From positions 23,867 through 87,866 of the forward strand of contig JAGLDH010000001.1 in NCBI GenBank assembly GCA_023145835.1: DNA of 64,000 nucleotides, given 5' to 3'. Below the pieces are notes generated by a model. It saw only the letters and a list, made by a program, of their open reading frames with translations, had not been told where the DNA came from and searched no databases. The position numbers were made by a program, and so were the translations under genes. The number at the start of each line of letters is the position of its first letter. The stretch's first letter is position 1. This DNA is from Methylococcales bacterium. GTDB lineage: Bacteria; Pseudomonadota; Gammaproteobacteria; Methylococcales; Methylomonadaceae. Shown one piece after another: positions 54,630 through 63,891 of this stretch.

Positions 54630-54655
54630 TTCAACTCTCATTTTTTTAAATAATA

Positions 54656-55873
54656 TTAAAACGCCAAATCATTAACACTTAAAATTGCAGATAGAATAGA
54701 AATAATAATCCCTGCAATTAACAATCCTAAAGTGACAATTAAAATTGGCTCCATCATAGCAAGCATTCGTTCAATTGTTATTTTAAGCTGTTTATCATAA
54801 GTATTTGCAGTTCTTTCTAGCATTTCTTCCATTTTCCCTGTTTCTTCACCCATTTTTATCATTTGAGTTGCCATTTTAGGGAATTCGCCAGATTCGATTA
54901 AAGCACTAGACATATCTTTACCTTGCTTTAAGTTTTCTTCTGCTGACGATAATGCATCGACTAAAACAAGATTACTTAGCGTCCCTTTAACAATACCTAG
55001 TGCTGTTAATATGGGAACACCATTTGTCAATAAGGTTCCTAAAGTACGAGTAAAATTTGTTGTACTCATATTCCTTATAATTTCACCAAATAATGGAATA
55101 GACAAAATTATTCCATCCCATTGTTTTTTTCGCGGACCAATACTTAGCTCATAGCGCATAATAAAAAATGTCGCACTGCCTAAAATCAATAAAATCCACC
55201 AGTAGCTTTGCAGCCATTCTGCAGCACCCACTACAATCTGAGTAGAAAGAGGCAATTCTTTTCCTGCACTTTCAAACATTTCCATAAACTGAGGAACAAC
55301 AAAGGTCAGTAATAAAAAAACTGACCCCATCGCCATTATAACTAGAATAGCGGGGTATATTAGTGCGGTATTCACCGTATCTTTAAGTTCTTTTGATTTT
55401 TCTAGATATTCTGATAACTGTCCCAGTACGACATCAACACTCCCGCCTGCTTCTCCTGCTCGCAACATATTAATATAAAAACGAGAAAAAGCATCAGATT
55501 CTGACTGTAATGCATCAGCCAAGTTGGCTCCTCCTTTGACTTGCTGTAATACATTTTTAATCAAAAGATGAATTTTAGAGTCTTCTTCAATCAGATCCAT
55601 TAATACAACAAGTGATCTATCTAAGGGCAAGCCTGCTTGCAAAAGTGTGGCAAGTTCTTTAGTAAACAAGGCAATTTCTTTTTGAGACAAACTATCTTTC
55701 GTTTTTTTTAACGAAAACAAATAAGATGTTTTTAAACTCGCCGGAGATACATTAAGAGGGATTAAGCCATCTTCCTGTAATTGCCTTACTACGGCAGCCT
55801 CGTCTTTGGCTTCCTTAGTACCTTCCTGTACATCACCATCTTGATTAACCGCTTTATAAGCAAATATAATCAC
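54656..55873 (-). CDS. gspF: Type II secretion inner-membrane platform protein GspF
   Basis: The 405-residue polytopic protein has two GspF domains (about 70-195 and 270-395), each ahead of membrane helices near 168-190, 220-240 and 375-400. KEIALFTKELATLLQAGLPLDRSL and NFTRTLGTLLTNGVPILTAL are the duplicated signatures. GEAGGSVDVVLGQLSEYLEK and GEETGKMEEMLERTANTYDK repeat the second motif. It is the rotary or adaptor platform contacted by GspE. It follows gspE after one base. Confidence 0.95.
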   Translation of the reverse strand: MIIFAYKAVNQDGDVQEGTKEAKDEAAVVRQLQEDGLIPLNVSPASLKTSYLFSLKKTKDSLSQKEIALFTKELATLLQAGLPLDRSLVVLMDLIEEDSKIHLLIKNVLQQVKGGANLADALQSESDAFSRFYINMLRAGEAGGSVDVVLGQLSEYLEKSKELKDTVNTALIYPAILVIMAMGSVFLLLTFVVPQFMEMFESAGKELPLSTQIVVGAAEWLQSYWWILLILGSATFFIMRYELSIGPRKKQWDGIILSIPLFGEIIRNMSTTNFTRTLGTLLTNGVPILTALGIVKGTLSNLVLVDALSSAEENLKQGKDMSSALIESGEFPKMATQMIKMGEETGKMEEMLERTANTYDKQLKITIERMLAMMEPILIVTLGLLIAGIIISILSAILSVNDLAF

Positions 55874-55874
55874 T

Positions 55875-57557
55875 TTAGGCTTCCGTCGTTACACGTAGAA
55901 CTTCATCTAAAGTCGTTTGTCCTTTTGCCGCCTTAGCCAAACCATCATGATAAAGGGTTAACATTCCATCTTTAACTGCTTGTTCCTGAATTAAGCCGGA
56001 TTCTTTATGTTCCATTACCATTTTTCTTAGTGCATCATTCATAACTAAAAATTCAATAATTGCCATTCGACCACTGTAGCCAATACCCCCGCATTCATTG
56101 CAACCCACTGATTTATATAGAGTTAACTTATCATTGACTACAAACCTAGACAACCCTTTTTCTTCAACTACCTCAGGTAAAGGCTGATAAGGTTGCCGGC
56201 AATGCATACATAGTTTTCTAACTAATCGCTGAGCCAGTACACCATTAACGGTTGAGGTTAATAGATAATCATCCAGCCCCATGTCTAACAACCTAGCAAG
56301 CGCACCTGCCGCATCATTTGTATGTAGCGTTGATAAGACCAAATGACCCGTTAATGCTGATTGAACAGCTATTTTTGCTGTTTCTAAATCTCGCATTTCC
56401 CCAATCATAATAATATCAGGATCTTGTCTAACAATAGACCGTAAAGCACTACTAAAAGTTAATCCGATTTTAGGCTTAGCTTGAATTTGATTGACACCAT
56501 TAAGTTGATACTCCACAGGATCTTCAATGGTAATAATTTTTTTACCCGGAGTGTTTAGATGACTTAACGCAGTGTACAAGGTGGTTGACTTACCACTTCC
56601 AGTTGGCCCCGTTATTAATATAATTCCATGAGGCTTCGATAATACTTCAATAAATTTTTGCTGATTTTCTGGTTCAAATCCTAAAGAATCAAATTCAAAA
56701 ATAATGTTTTCTTTATCTAATAAACGGATAACGACACTTTCTCCATACATGGTTGGTGTGGTAGAAACACGTAAGTCTATCTCCTTACCTTGCATTTGTA
56801 TTTTGATTCGGCCATCCTGGGGCAGACGCCTCTCAGCAATATTCAATTTAGCCATTAATTTTATTCTAGAAATCACCGCTGCTGTCGCACTAGCAGACGG
56901 CCCCTCTATCTGTTGCAACACGCCATCTATACGCAAACGTATAATTAATGAGTCTTCAAATGGCTCGATATGAATATCTGATGCCTTATTTTCTAGTGCT
57001 CGTTGAAAAACAAGGTTAACCATACGAATAACAGGCGCTTCACTCGCTAAATCTTTTAAATGCTCAATATCATCTAATGATTCATCGCCCACTAAATTAT
57101 CAGTGATTTGCCCCATTTGAGACTTACCATCACCATACTGCCGTTCTAATGCTTTATCAATATCAGATAAAACGCCTACCTTTACGTTAATTGTTGTACC
57201 ACACATTAAACTTAAAGATTGTGCGATAAATATATTTTCAGGATCCATCACAGCAACAGTAATTTCATCGTCCTTTGCTGCAAGGCTTACCACATGGTTT
57301 TCTTTTAAAAACCGCAAAGAAACTTCTTCGGGTAGAAATGGAGTCTCGGGATAATCTTCAACATTTACAAGATCAAAGCTAGATGTTTCAGCTAAAGCTT
57401 GGGCAACATTTTTTTCTGAACACAACCCTAGTTTTACTAACAGTAATGGTAGCGTTGTCTCTTGCATTTGATCTTTAATTTTATTAACTTTATTCAAGTC
57501 ATTTTCGCGTAAAGATTGCTGATCAACAAGTGCTTCAATAAAGTTTTGATAACGCAT
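55875..57557 (-). CDS. gspE: Type II secretion ATPase GspE
   Basis: The 560-residue cytoplasmic ATPase powers pseudopilus assembly. An N1/N2 domain (about 1-150) precedes the conserved core. Walker A is GPTGSGKSTTLY (about 318-329), the Asp box and Walker B are in IGEMRDLETA, and the His box is in LVLSTLHTNDA. The zinc-binding CxxC pairs, CMHC (about 449-452) and CNEC (about 487-490), are present. Length and motifs match GspE/XpsE. It is the first gene of the E-F-G-H-I-J-K-L-M-N-D operon. About 135 bases upstream should hold the promoter. Confidence 0.95.
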   Translation of the reverse strand: MRYQNFIEALVDQQSLRENDLNKVNKIKDQMQETTLPLLLVKLGLCSEKNVAQALAETSSFDLVNVEDYPETPFLPEEVSLRFLKENHVVSLAAKDDEITVAVMDPENIFIAQSLSLMCGTTINVKVGVLSDIDKALERQYGDGKSQMGQITDNLVGDESLDDIEHLKDLASEAPVIRMVNLVFQRALENKASDIHIEPFEDSLIIRLRIDGVLQQIEGPSASATAAVISRIKLMAKLNIAERRLPQDGRIKIQMQGKEIDLRVSTTPTMYGESVVIRLLDKENIIFEFDSLGFEPENQQKFIEVLSKPHGIILITGPTGSGKSTTLYTALSHLNTPGKKIITIEDPVEYQLNGVNQIQAKPKIGLTFSSALRSIVRQDPDIIMIGEMRDLETAKIAVQSALTGHLVLSTLHTNDAAGALARLLDMGLDDYLLTSTVNGVLAQRLVRKLCMHCRQPYQPLPEVVEEKGLSRFVVNDKLTLYKSVGCNECGGIGYSGRMAIIEFLVMNDALRKMVMEHKESGLIQEQAVKDGMLTLYHDGLAKAAKGQTTLDEVLRVTTEA

Positions 57558-57692
57558 AAAAGTATTTAATACAAAAGTGTCTAAGCTGTTGCCTGAAAAT
57601 AAAAACGATCAATAAGCTTTCCACAGCACTGAATGGTTAAAACATACAGAACAAAAACTTATTGCCAAATAATTTGTTTCAATACTAACTGA

Positions 57693-58499
57693 CTAATACA
57701 AGCTCCAGCCATGTTTATTGAAAAAAGAACACATAGACCGTCCAAACAATAAAATATGATCTGCGCCTTTTTGAGCCGCTTGACCACCAAAATGCACAAT
57801 TTTTACTTTTGGAACATAAGCTATTTTACCAAGCTGTCGTAGCTTAATTGATAAATCAAAATCTTCAAAATAGAGAAAAAATTTTTCCGAAAAGCCTCCC
57901 ACTGCATCAAATTGTTTTTTCCTTAAAAACATAAAACAGCCACTAGCAATGGGAACCTCTAAAAAGTCTTGTTGTTCAGTTTTTCCGTTCAATTCATATT
58001 CAGCCAACTTCTTCGAAAAATAATTCTGACACCATAATGGTGCAAACCCACGTATAAATAAAACAAAAACAGATGGGTAAGATTTACAAAGATATTGTCG
58101 CTTTCCATCCTCTGAACAAGCATAGGGGGAGACTAAAACAACTTTAGGATTTTTCTTCAAATAGTCTAAAGCAGAGATTAATGCATAAGAGTCCAATATC
58201 ACATCAGGGTTCAAAATTAAATGATATTCACACTGACTCTCTTCTATTGCTTTGTTATGGCCTATTGCATAGCCTAGGTTTTTAGGTGAATGAATAAATT
58301 TTAGAGGATCTGGCCAAATAGTTTGAGCTAACAGCTCAAAGTTTTCTATTCCCTTTTCTACACTATTATCAAGAATAATAAGTAGAACCTTATCATTCAA
58401 CTTCTCGATTGCTATCACCAAGCTCTCAAGAACAGAAATAAATACCATTTTTTTTGGCTTAAATAAAACGATAGAGATAGATACTGTATTCATTAACAA
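57693..58499 (-). CDS. GT2 family glycosyltransferase, rhamnosyltransferase-like
   Basis: The 268-residue soluble GT2 enzyme has the N-terminal SISIVLFKP strand and HSPKNLGYAIGHNKAIEES (nucleotide-sugar binding). NPDVIL follows as the DxD-like metal motif, then PIASGCFMFLRKKQFDAVGGF and FLYFEDFDLSIKLRQLGK, the catalytic region. These match the WcaA/RfbF-type rhamnosyl- and related transferases, usually acting on surface glycans. The acceptor is unknown. It lies downstream of plsY on the same strand, about 100 bases away. Confidence 0.8.
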   Translation of the reverse strand: MLMNTVSISIVLFKPKKMVFISVLESLVIAIEKLNDKVLLIILDNSVEKGIENFELLAQTIWPDPLKFIHSPKNLGYAIGHNKAIEESQCEYHLILNPDVILDSYALISALDYLKKNPKVVLVSPYACSEDGKRQYLCKSYPSVFVLFIRGFAPLWCQNYFSKKLAEYELNGKTEQQDFLEVPIASGCFMFLRKKQFDAVGGFSEKFFLYFEDFDLSIKLRQLGKIAYVPKVKIVHFGGQAAQKGADHILLFGRSMCSFFNKHGWSLY

Positions 58500-58598
58500 T
58501 ATTAATTATTTAACATATTATAGCTTATATTTTATATATAGCTGATTATCATTCTACTGAAAGGGATGTAGAAAAATATTTTTGTAACGAAGTCAGCC

Positions 58599-59171
58599 CT
58601 AGGCCTCTTCACCACTCAGTAATCTTCGAATATTACTCTTATGTCTCCACAATAAAACCACTGAAATTACAATAAAAATTGCTAACAAATTTATATCGCC
58701 CACTATTAACCAGACATAAAGAGGAGTTAATACTGCCGCTACTAATGCTGATAATGATGAAATTTTACTGATTTTGTAAACAGCAAACCATGTTGCGGCA
58801 ACCGTACAGCCCAATAACCAATTAACACCAAGAGTCACACCAAGTGTTGTAGCAACACCTTTCCCTCCTTTAAATCCAAAAAAAACGGGGTATAAGTGCC
58901 CTAAAAAGGCAGCAAATACAATTAAAGATAAAAGGATCGTATCAACGCCTAATGATTTAGAAATCAATACGGGGATCAACCCTTTTAAAGCATCTCCCAC
59001 CAAAGTAATAGCTGCTGCTTTTTTGCCGCCAATCCTCATTACATTTGTTGCCCCAGGATTCCCTGAGCCTTGTTCCCTAGGATCATCCAATCCCATCAAA
59101 TGGCAAACAATAATAGCACTGGATACTGACCCTATTAAATATGCAACAGGCACTAACAACCACTCAATCAT
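58599..59171 (-). CDS. plsY: Acyl-phosphate:glycerol-3-phosphate acyltransferase PlsY
   Basis: PlsY transfers the acyl group from acyl-phosphate to glycerol-3-phosphate at the first step of phospholipid synthesis. The 190-residue membrane protein has about seven helices and all three conserved segments: GSVSSAIIV, DPREQGSGNPGATNVMR (about 30-46) and FGFKGGKGVATTLGV (about 97-111). Divergent placement from folB is conserved in many gammaproteobacteria and supports the call. Confidence 0.95.
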   Translation of the reverse strand: MIEWLLVPVAYLIGSVSSAIIVCHLMGLDDPREQGSGNPGATNVMRIGGKKAAAITLVGDALKGLIPVLISKSLGVDTILLSLIVFAAFLGHLYPVFFGFKGGKGVATTLGVTLGVNWLLGCTVAATWFAVYKISKISSLSALVAAVLTPLYVWLIVGDINLLAIFIVISVVLLWRHKSNIRRLLSGEEA

Positions 59172-59280
59172 TTTATTCTCTCTTAATCAAAACTTGTACG
59201 GCAGATACTTTTCCCTGATACTAGTGCCTCATTGGCAAAGAACCAGTACTTTTAATAAGTCATTTTAACCGGAAAACCTA

Positions 59281-59634
59281 ATGGATATAATTTTTTTAGG
59301 CAACTTAGAAGCGTCAGCTATCATAGGCATCTATGATTGGGAGCGAGAAACAAAACAAACTATTATCCTAGATATTGAAATGGCTTTTGATATAAAAAAA
59401 GCTGCCGAAACCGATGATATTCAACATACGCTTGACTATAAATCAGTTTCCGAACGTATCGTTTCTTTTGTGGAACAAAGCAATTACTTTTTAGTTGAAA
59501 AATTAATTGAAGAAATTTCTAAAGTTCTATTAACCGAATTTAATACTCCATGGGTAAAAATAACACTGAATAAAATAGGTGCTATAAGTCGAGCAAAAGA
59601 CGTGGGTATTATTATTGAGCGAGGAACAAAGTAA
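59281..59634 (+). CDS. folB: Dihydroneopterin aldolase FolB
   Basis: FolB converts dihydroneopterin to 6-hydroxymethyl-dihydropterin and glycolaldehyde in folate synthesis. The 117-residue protein has the typical IIGIYDWERETKQTIILDIEM start (about 15-35), TLDYKSVSERIVSFVEQSNYFLVEKL with the active-site region, and VKITLNKIGAISRAKDVGIIIERG at the end. Length is standard. It lies 3 bases before folK, forming a two-gene folate unit. Confidence 0.95.
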   Translation: MDIIFLGNLEASAIIGIYDWERETKQTIILDIEMAFDIKKAAETDDIQHTLDYKSVSERIVSFVEQSNYFLVEKLIEEISKVLLTEFNTPWVKITLNKIGAISRAKDVGIIIERGTK

Positions 59635-59637
59635 CTT

Positions 59638-60117
59638 ATGACGACGGGCTTTATTAGTATAGGCAGCAATATTGACAAAGAGGTTCATGTCCCCTCCAGT
59701 CTGAACGCATTAAAAAAACAATTCAAAAATATAATAATATCAGACACTTATAAAACAGAGGCAGTTGGCTTTGAGGGAGATGATTTTCATAACCTAATCG
59801 TACAATTTGATTCCTTATTAGATGCCAAATCTGTAGCTAAAATACTCAGGTTAATTGAACTAGACCATGGAAGAACACGGGATAGCAGAAAATATGCAGC
59901 AAGAACACTAGACTTAGATTTGATCATTTATGGCGACCTAATTATTAACGATGGTCGATTACAAATCCCTCGTGATGAAATAGAGCGCTATGCTTTTGTG
60001 CTTGAACCCCTAGCAGAAATAGCCCCCAACTTTCTACACCCCATCAGTCATAAAAGCTATGCTCAGCTCTGGAATGAGTTCGACAAAACCAATCTAGAAC
60101 AAATAAAACTTCGTTAA
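59638..60117 (+). CDS. folK: 2-amino-4-hydroxy-6-hydroxymethyldihydropteridine pyrophosphokinase FolK
   Basis: FolK pyrophosphorylates the product of FolB. The 159-residue protein begins TTGFISIGSNIDKE, has SDTYKTEAVGFEGDDFHNLIVQF, and the family signature DHGRTRDSRKYAARTLDLDLIIYGD (about 80-104), with the two metal-binding aspartates in DLDL. RDEIERYAFVLEPLAEIAP completes it. It immediately follows folB and converges on the pteridine reductase-like gene. Confidence 0.95.
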   Translation: MTTGFISIGSNIDKEVHVPSSLNALKKQFKNIIISDTYKTEAVGFEGDDFHNLIVQFDSLLDAKSVAKILRLIELDHGRTRDSRKYAARTLDLDLIIYGDLIINDGRLQIPRDEIERYAFVLEPLAEIAPNFLHPISHKSYAQLWNEFDKTNLEQIKLR

Positions 60118-60142
60118 CCCAACAGTTTCGATTAATTAAGTT

Positions 60143-60874
60143 TTAACAATATAAAGTTCGCCCTCCATCTACAGTAAGAATTTGCCCTGTCATATAATTT
60201 GCATCTTCTACCAAAAAACGAACTGCTTTTGCAATATCTTCAGGCTCTCCACTTCGTTTTAACGCAACCCTTTGCAGAATTTCATTTTTTTCTGACTTAG
60301 AACAATTTTTTTCTGGCCACAAAATAGCACCAGGGGAAACACCATTAACCCTTATTTCTGGCGCTAATTCTTTGGCTAAAACTTTAGTCATAGCAACCAA
60401 GCCTGCTTTAGAAATACTGTATACAGGATATCCCTTTAGCCCTCGCTCTGCATGAATATCAATAATATTAATGATGCAACCCTTATTTTCCAGCAAAGTC
60501 TCTGACAACGCTTGTGATAAAAAAAATGGAGCCTTTAGGTTGCAGCCCAATAATTCATCCCAATTATTTTCCAAAACCTCGTCAACTGGCTGAGGATAAA
60601 ATGCTGATGCATTATTAATGAGAATATCCAATCCATCCCAAATTGATTCAGCTTTTTGGGCTAGCATTGACAACTCACTTATCTTCATCAAATCAGCTTG
60701 AACCAATCTAACAGAATCAGACCTGATTTCATTAAGTTCCTTAAAAATCCTAAGGGCACCTTGCTTTGATGATCGATAATGAAGAATTATATTACAGCCT
60801 TCACTATGCAAGAGTCTTGCACATGACTCACCTATACGCCTGGCTGCGCCAGTAATCAGCACGTTTTTATTCAT
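60143..60874 (-). CDS. Pteridine reductase-like short-chain dehydrogenase (FolM/PTR1-like)
   Basis: The protein has 243 residues from the ATG at 60874; the frame extends upstream to 60952, but that leader is hydrophobic and unlike the family. The SDR set is complete: VLITGAARRIGESCA (about 4-18), with the TGAxRRIG form typical of pteridine reductases, LINNASAF, and YSISKAGLVAM (active Tyr and Lys). DGGRTLYC ends the protein. It would reduce dihydrofolate, dihydrobiopterin or a related pterin with NADPH. The adjacent folB-folK pair supports a pterin substrate. Confidence 0.82.
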   Translation of the reverse strand: MNKNVLITGAARRIGESCARLLHSEGCNIILHYRSSKQGALRIFKELNEIRSDSVRLVQADLMKISELSMLAQKAESIWDGLDILINNASAFYPQPVDEVLENNWDELLGCNLKAPFFLSQALSETLLENKGCIINIIDIHAERGLKGYPVYSISKAGLVAMTKVLAKELAPEIRVNGVSPGAILWPEKNCSKSEKNEILQRVALKRSGEPEDIAKAVRFLVEDANYMTGQILTVDGGRTLYC

Positions 60875-61000
60875 TTTCAAATATAGGGGTTTTCCTGCAG
60901 AGATACAGAAATAGACAATAAAAAGAAGGGATACTATCCCTGTTATCGACATGGGATTTATAGCAGATTAAGCAGGTAGTGCCCACCCACTTTTTTAATA

Positions 61001-61040
61001 GTTCTATTGCCATAGGGACATTACCCTATGGCAATAGAAC
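61001..61040. terminator. Perfect 17-bp inverted repeat downstream of cytochrome c4
   Basis: GTTCTATTGCCATAGGG (61001-61017) and CCCTATGGCAATAGAAC (61024-61040) form a perfect stem with a 6-base loop, starting 8 bases after the cytochrome stop. It is the strongest hairpin in the window. On the minus strand an A-rich tail follows rather than U-rich, so the terminator may be unusual or the hairpin may instead stabilise the 3' end. Confidence 0.7.
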
Positions 61041-61048
61041 CTACTAAT

Positions 61049-61744
61049 TTATTTCATCATAGAAATATGATAAGAAACTGCTTGAATTTCCTTATCTGTC
61101 ATTTTCTTCGCAATCATATGCATCATATTATCTGAGCTTTCATTACGTGTACCTTTTTTAAAATCAGTCAATGATTTTATTAAATAATCAGCATGCTGAC
61201 CACGAACAGCAGGAAATGAAGCGGGCTTATTTCCTGCTCCTTTTGGCCCATGACAAGCGATACAAGCTGAAACCTCACTCTTAAGGTTACCATTACGATA
61301 TAAGTCACCCCCTAAAGAAATCAAATTTTTGACTTCAGCCTCTGTATCTTCAGAACTTTCTGCCTCTCCCTCTGCCTCTTCGTCATCATCATCATCGTCA
61401 TCAGAAAATATAACAGGCATTTGATTTGAAGATGTTTTTTGAGAAGCGTAAAAAGCTGCTAGATCTTCCATATCTCCATCATCTAATCCCATAGCCAAGG
61501 GTGCCATCATCGGTGCATTTCTAGTATTATCTTTAAAAGCGTTCAATTGCTTAACTAGATAACTTGCATGCTGCCCTGCTAATTTAGGAAAGTTTCCCAT
61601 CATACTATTCCCATCTTCACCATGACAACTCGCACAATTTGCAGCCTTAACCTTTCCTTCAGCCATATCTCCTCCAGCCTGAACAACAACCGGAACAGCT
61701 GAAAATGCGAGAGAAATTGAAAGAGCCAACAGTTTTTTTATCAT
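61049..61744 (-). CDS. Dihaem cytochrome c4 with acidic interdomain linker
   Basis: The 231-residue periplasmic cytochrome has a signal peptide (about 1-23) and two haem-binding sites, CASCH (37-41) and CIACH (161-165). Axial methionines are probably in NAPMMAPLA and DNMMHMIAKKM. Both halves carry the c4 pattern GQHASYLVKQLNAFK and GQHADYLIKSLTDFK. Between them lies a run of aspartate and glutamate (about 115-137) that ordinary c4 proteins lack or have much shorter. Cytochrome c4 carries electrons to terminal oxidases or other periplasmic partners. It is divergent from engB, a common arrangement. Confidence 0.9.
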   Translation of the reverse strand: MIKKLLALSISLAFSAVPVVVQAGGDMAEGKVKAANCASCHGEDGNSMMGNFPKLAGQHASYLVKQLNAFKDNTRNAPMMAPLAMGLDDGDMEDLAAFYASQKTSSNQMPVIFSDDDDDDDEEAEGEAESSEDTEAEVKNLISLGGDLYRNGNLKSEVSACIACHGPKGAGNKPASFPAVRGQHADYLIKSLTDFKKGTRNESSDNMMHMIAKKMTDKEIQAVSYHISMMK

Positions 61745-61849
61745 CAGATTCCCCTGTAAAGTAAATGTTTAATTAAAAACAGATTAATTTATCATATTTA
61801 TTATAATAGCTGGATTCTACTCTAATTATCCTATCCACGCGAGATCTCA

Positions 61850-62455
61850 ATGAATTCTGTTTACCATAAAACCAAATTCATGCTAAGTGCATCAAAGCTT
61901 AGCGAAGCACCACAAGACCAAGGCAAAGAGGTGGCTTTTGCTGGCCGCTCTAATGCTGGAAAATCAAGTGCCATTAATACTTTAACCCGACAAAATAGCC
62001 TTGCTCGGATTAGTAAAACACCTGGCAGAACGCAATTACTTAATTTTTTTGAAATTGATTCAGAACGAAAAATTGTTGATTTACCCGGTTATGGTTATGC
62101 AAAAGTTCCTTTGGCTGTTAAAAAGCAATGGCACAAAATGATGGAGGATTATCTTCATAAGCGCAATGCCTTATGCGGTATTATTTTAATGGTGGATATT
62201 CGCCATCCTTTAACCGATTTTGATATGCAAATGATCGAATGGTGTGAACATACCAAATTACCTTTACATATCCTTTTAACTAAAGCTGATAAATTGAATT
62301 ATGGCGCAGCAAAAAACACCTTGCTCAAAGTACAAAGAGAATTGTCAGATATTGATGTAAGCGTCACGTTACAGCTTTTTTCATCGTTGAAAAAAACTGG
62401 AATAGACGACGCGCACCAATTACTTGACCAATGGTTTGGATTTACTACTGTTTAA
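61850..62455 (+). CDS. engB: Ribosome biogenesis GTPase EngB (YihA/YsxC)
   Basis: EngB is an essential TrmE-Era-like GTPase needed for 50S ribosomal subunit assembly. The 201-residue protein has G1 [14 protein letters not shown] (about 33-46), G2 [14 protein letters not shown]3 [10 protein letters not shown] and G4 LTKADKL. Length is normal. The strand and position opposite cytochrome c4 match many gammaproteobacteria. Confidence 0.96.
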   Translation: MNSVYHKTKFMLSASKLSEAPQDQGKEVAFAGRSNAGKSSAINTLTRQNSLARISKTPGRTQLLNFFEIDSERKIVDLPGYGYAKVPLAVKKQWHKMMEDYLHKRNALCGIILMVDIRHPLTDFDMQMIEWCEHTKLPLHILLTKADKLNYGAAKNTLLKVQRELSDIDVSVTLQLFSSLKKTGIDDAHQLLDQWFGFTTV

Positions 62456-62538
62456 TCAATATAGACATTTCTGCTACCAACTAACACCTTTTTACTCTGA
62501 TAATTAAGATATTCCTAGTGCATTATTAAGGAAAGTCA

Positions 62539-63891
62539 TTAACGACCCGTCTCATATTTAGACCAAAAACTTATCTTGCGTCCATGTAATTGATAAATAT
62601 CACCTTTAAACTTATCGTGACTATCAAACCCTTTCCAGTCTTCAATAAAGCTTGTTAATTTATCCAGCTTTTTTAAATAACGAACACCATGTGAATAGGC
62701 CTTACTGTATCCGCGAGCCAAAATTGATTGTAGTAAATTACGATAAATCAAACTTGCAATAAGCATACGGTTTTCAGCTTCCATTGCTTTTGCCAATGAA
62801 AGCGAGCTGTCATAATAATCACCATCTATTTTATCCGCATGTTTTAAAAGATAAGACTCGGCATCGTCAATATTGCCAATCGCAATTAAAAAATTAGCAT
62901 CCGACCTATTTAATTCAGCTTGTTTAAAAATTGATGCAATTTCCTTAGTAAGTACTCCATCCCGTTCTTCATCACCTACTACATCTAATAGTGCTTTCAG
63001 CCTATCAACAGAATGATAGTGTTGAAAGCGCTGATAAAGTAACCTTGTTAAATTTTCGGTATCTCCTTGCTGCTTATAAATTTCCAGCCATAATTTATCA
63101 CGCTCATTAGCCTGAAATGTTTCTTTTTCTGGGATTTTTTTTAAACGAGATATCGCAGTTTTAATATCTCCTTGCTCAAAATAAACTCGTGCAATATCAA
63201 GATAAGAGGCTACTGATAGTTCGCTCCGTGATGCCTTTCGTGTCGCTTCAAATAACGCGGCATCCTTAACCTGTCTTGCCAAAAATTCAACCAGACTGAG
63301 GTGATGCTGTTTTTTATACTCATCTTCTTCTTTCTCAGCCCGTTTTTGAAACTCAGCAATCATCGAGCGAATAATTGACTCAGAAAAACCGCACTCCAAA
63401 GCAGAACCAACCAACGCGGCTCGAATGCCATAATCATCTATCTTGCAGAGCTTTAGTAACAATGTAGCAATTTTTTTCTTATCATCACAAGCTTTGGCGT
63501 ATTCAACAAAAATATCTTGAGCACGCGCAAACACACTACCCACATAACCGCTAGAATCATCACAACGACCAAAAATACTACTGTCTGTCCCAAAAAATGC
63601 TACAACCAACTCTACCCCCGTTAAAGGATCGCTTACACTTGCTTGTAAATCATCCAACAAGCTTTCTAATTCACCCGTAAAGTGCCCAATTTCGCGCCAA
63701 TCAATAAACCGCCGAGATCGCTTTAAACTGGCGAGTTTCTTTTTAAACTGAGCAACTGCTTCATCGGGTGTAGCAATCAAGCGATTAATCATTGCTTCAA
63801 CAGTATCAGAATGTATAGCAAGGTCAAGCAATGCTTGAGCCAAGACCTCTTCGCCCAAATCTATTAATTTTTGTTTTTGATCTTTTATCAT
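62539..63891 (-). CDS. DUF6880-like helical repeat protein
   Basis: The 450-residue cytoplasmic protein is almost wholly alpha-helical. An N-terminal segment, DLGEEVLAQALLDLAIHSD, is followed by charged helices and TPR-like repeats in the second half, for example SYLDIARVYFEQGDIKTAISRL. The end, LHGRKISFWSKYE, matches the C-terminal LxxxHGRKxSFW motif of a family I recall as DUF6880. That family's role is unknown. The gene stands alone at the right edge; its upstream region runs to the end of the window with no further gene seen. Confidence 0.6.
   Translation of the reverse strand: MIKDQKQKLIDLGEEVLAQALLDLAIHSDTVEAMINRLIATPDEAVAQFKKKLASLKRSRRFIDWREIGHFTGELESLLDDLQASVSDPLTGVELVVAFFGTDSSIFGRCDDSSGYVGSVFARAQDIFVEYAKACDDKKKIATLLLKLCKIDDYGIRAALVGSALECGFSESIIRSMIAEFQKRAEKEEDEYKKQHHLSLVEFLARQVKDAALFEATRKASRSELSVASYLDIARVYFEQGDIKTAISRLKKIPEKETFQANERDKLWLEIYKQQGDTENLTRLLYQRFQHYHSVDRLKALLDVVGDEERDGVLTKEIASIFKQAELNRSDANFLIAIGNIDDAESYLLKHADKIDGDYYDSSLSLAKAMEAENRMLIASLIYRNLLQSILARGYSKAYSHGVRYLKKLDKLTSFIEDWKGFDSHDKFKGDIYQLHGRKISFWSKYETGR

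Noticed and set aside
60875..60952. Hydrophobic N-terminal extension of the pteridine reductase-like frame
   Set aside because: The SDR domain starts at the ATG at 60874 as in homologues; a membrane leader is not expected for this cytoplasmic family.
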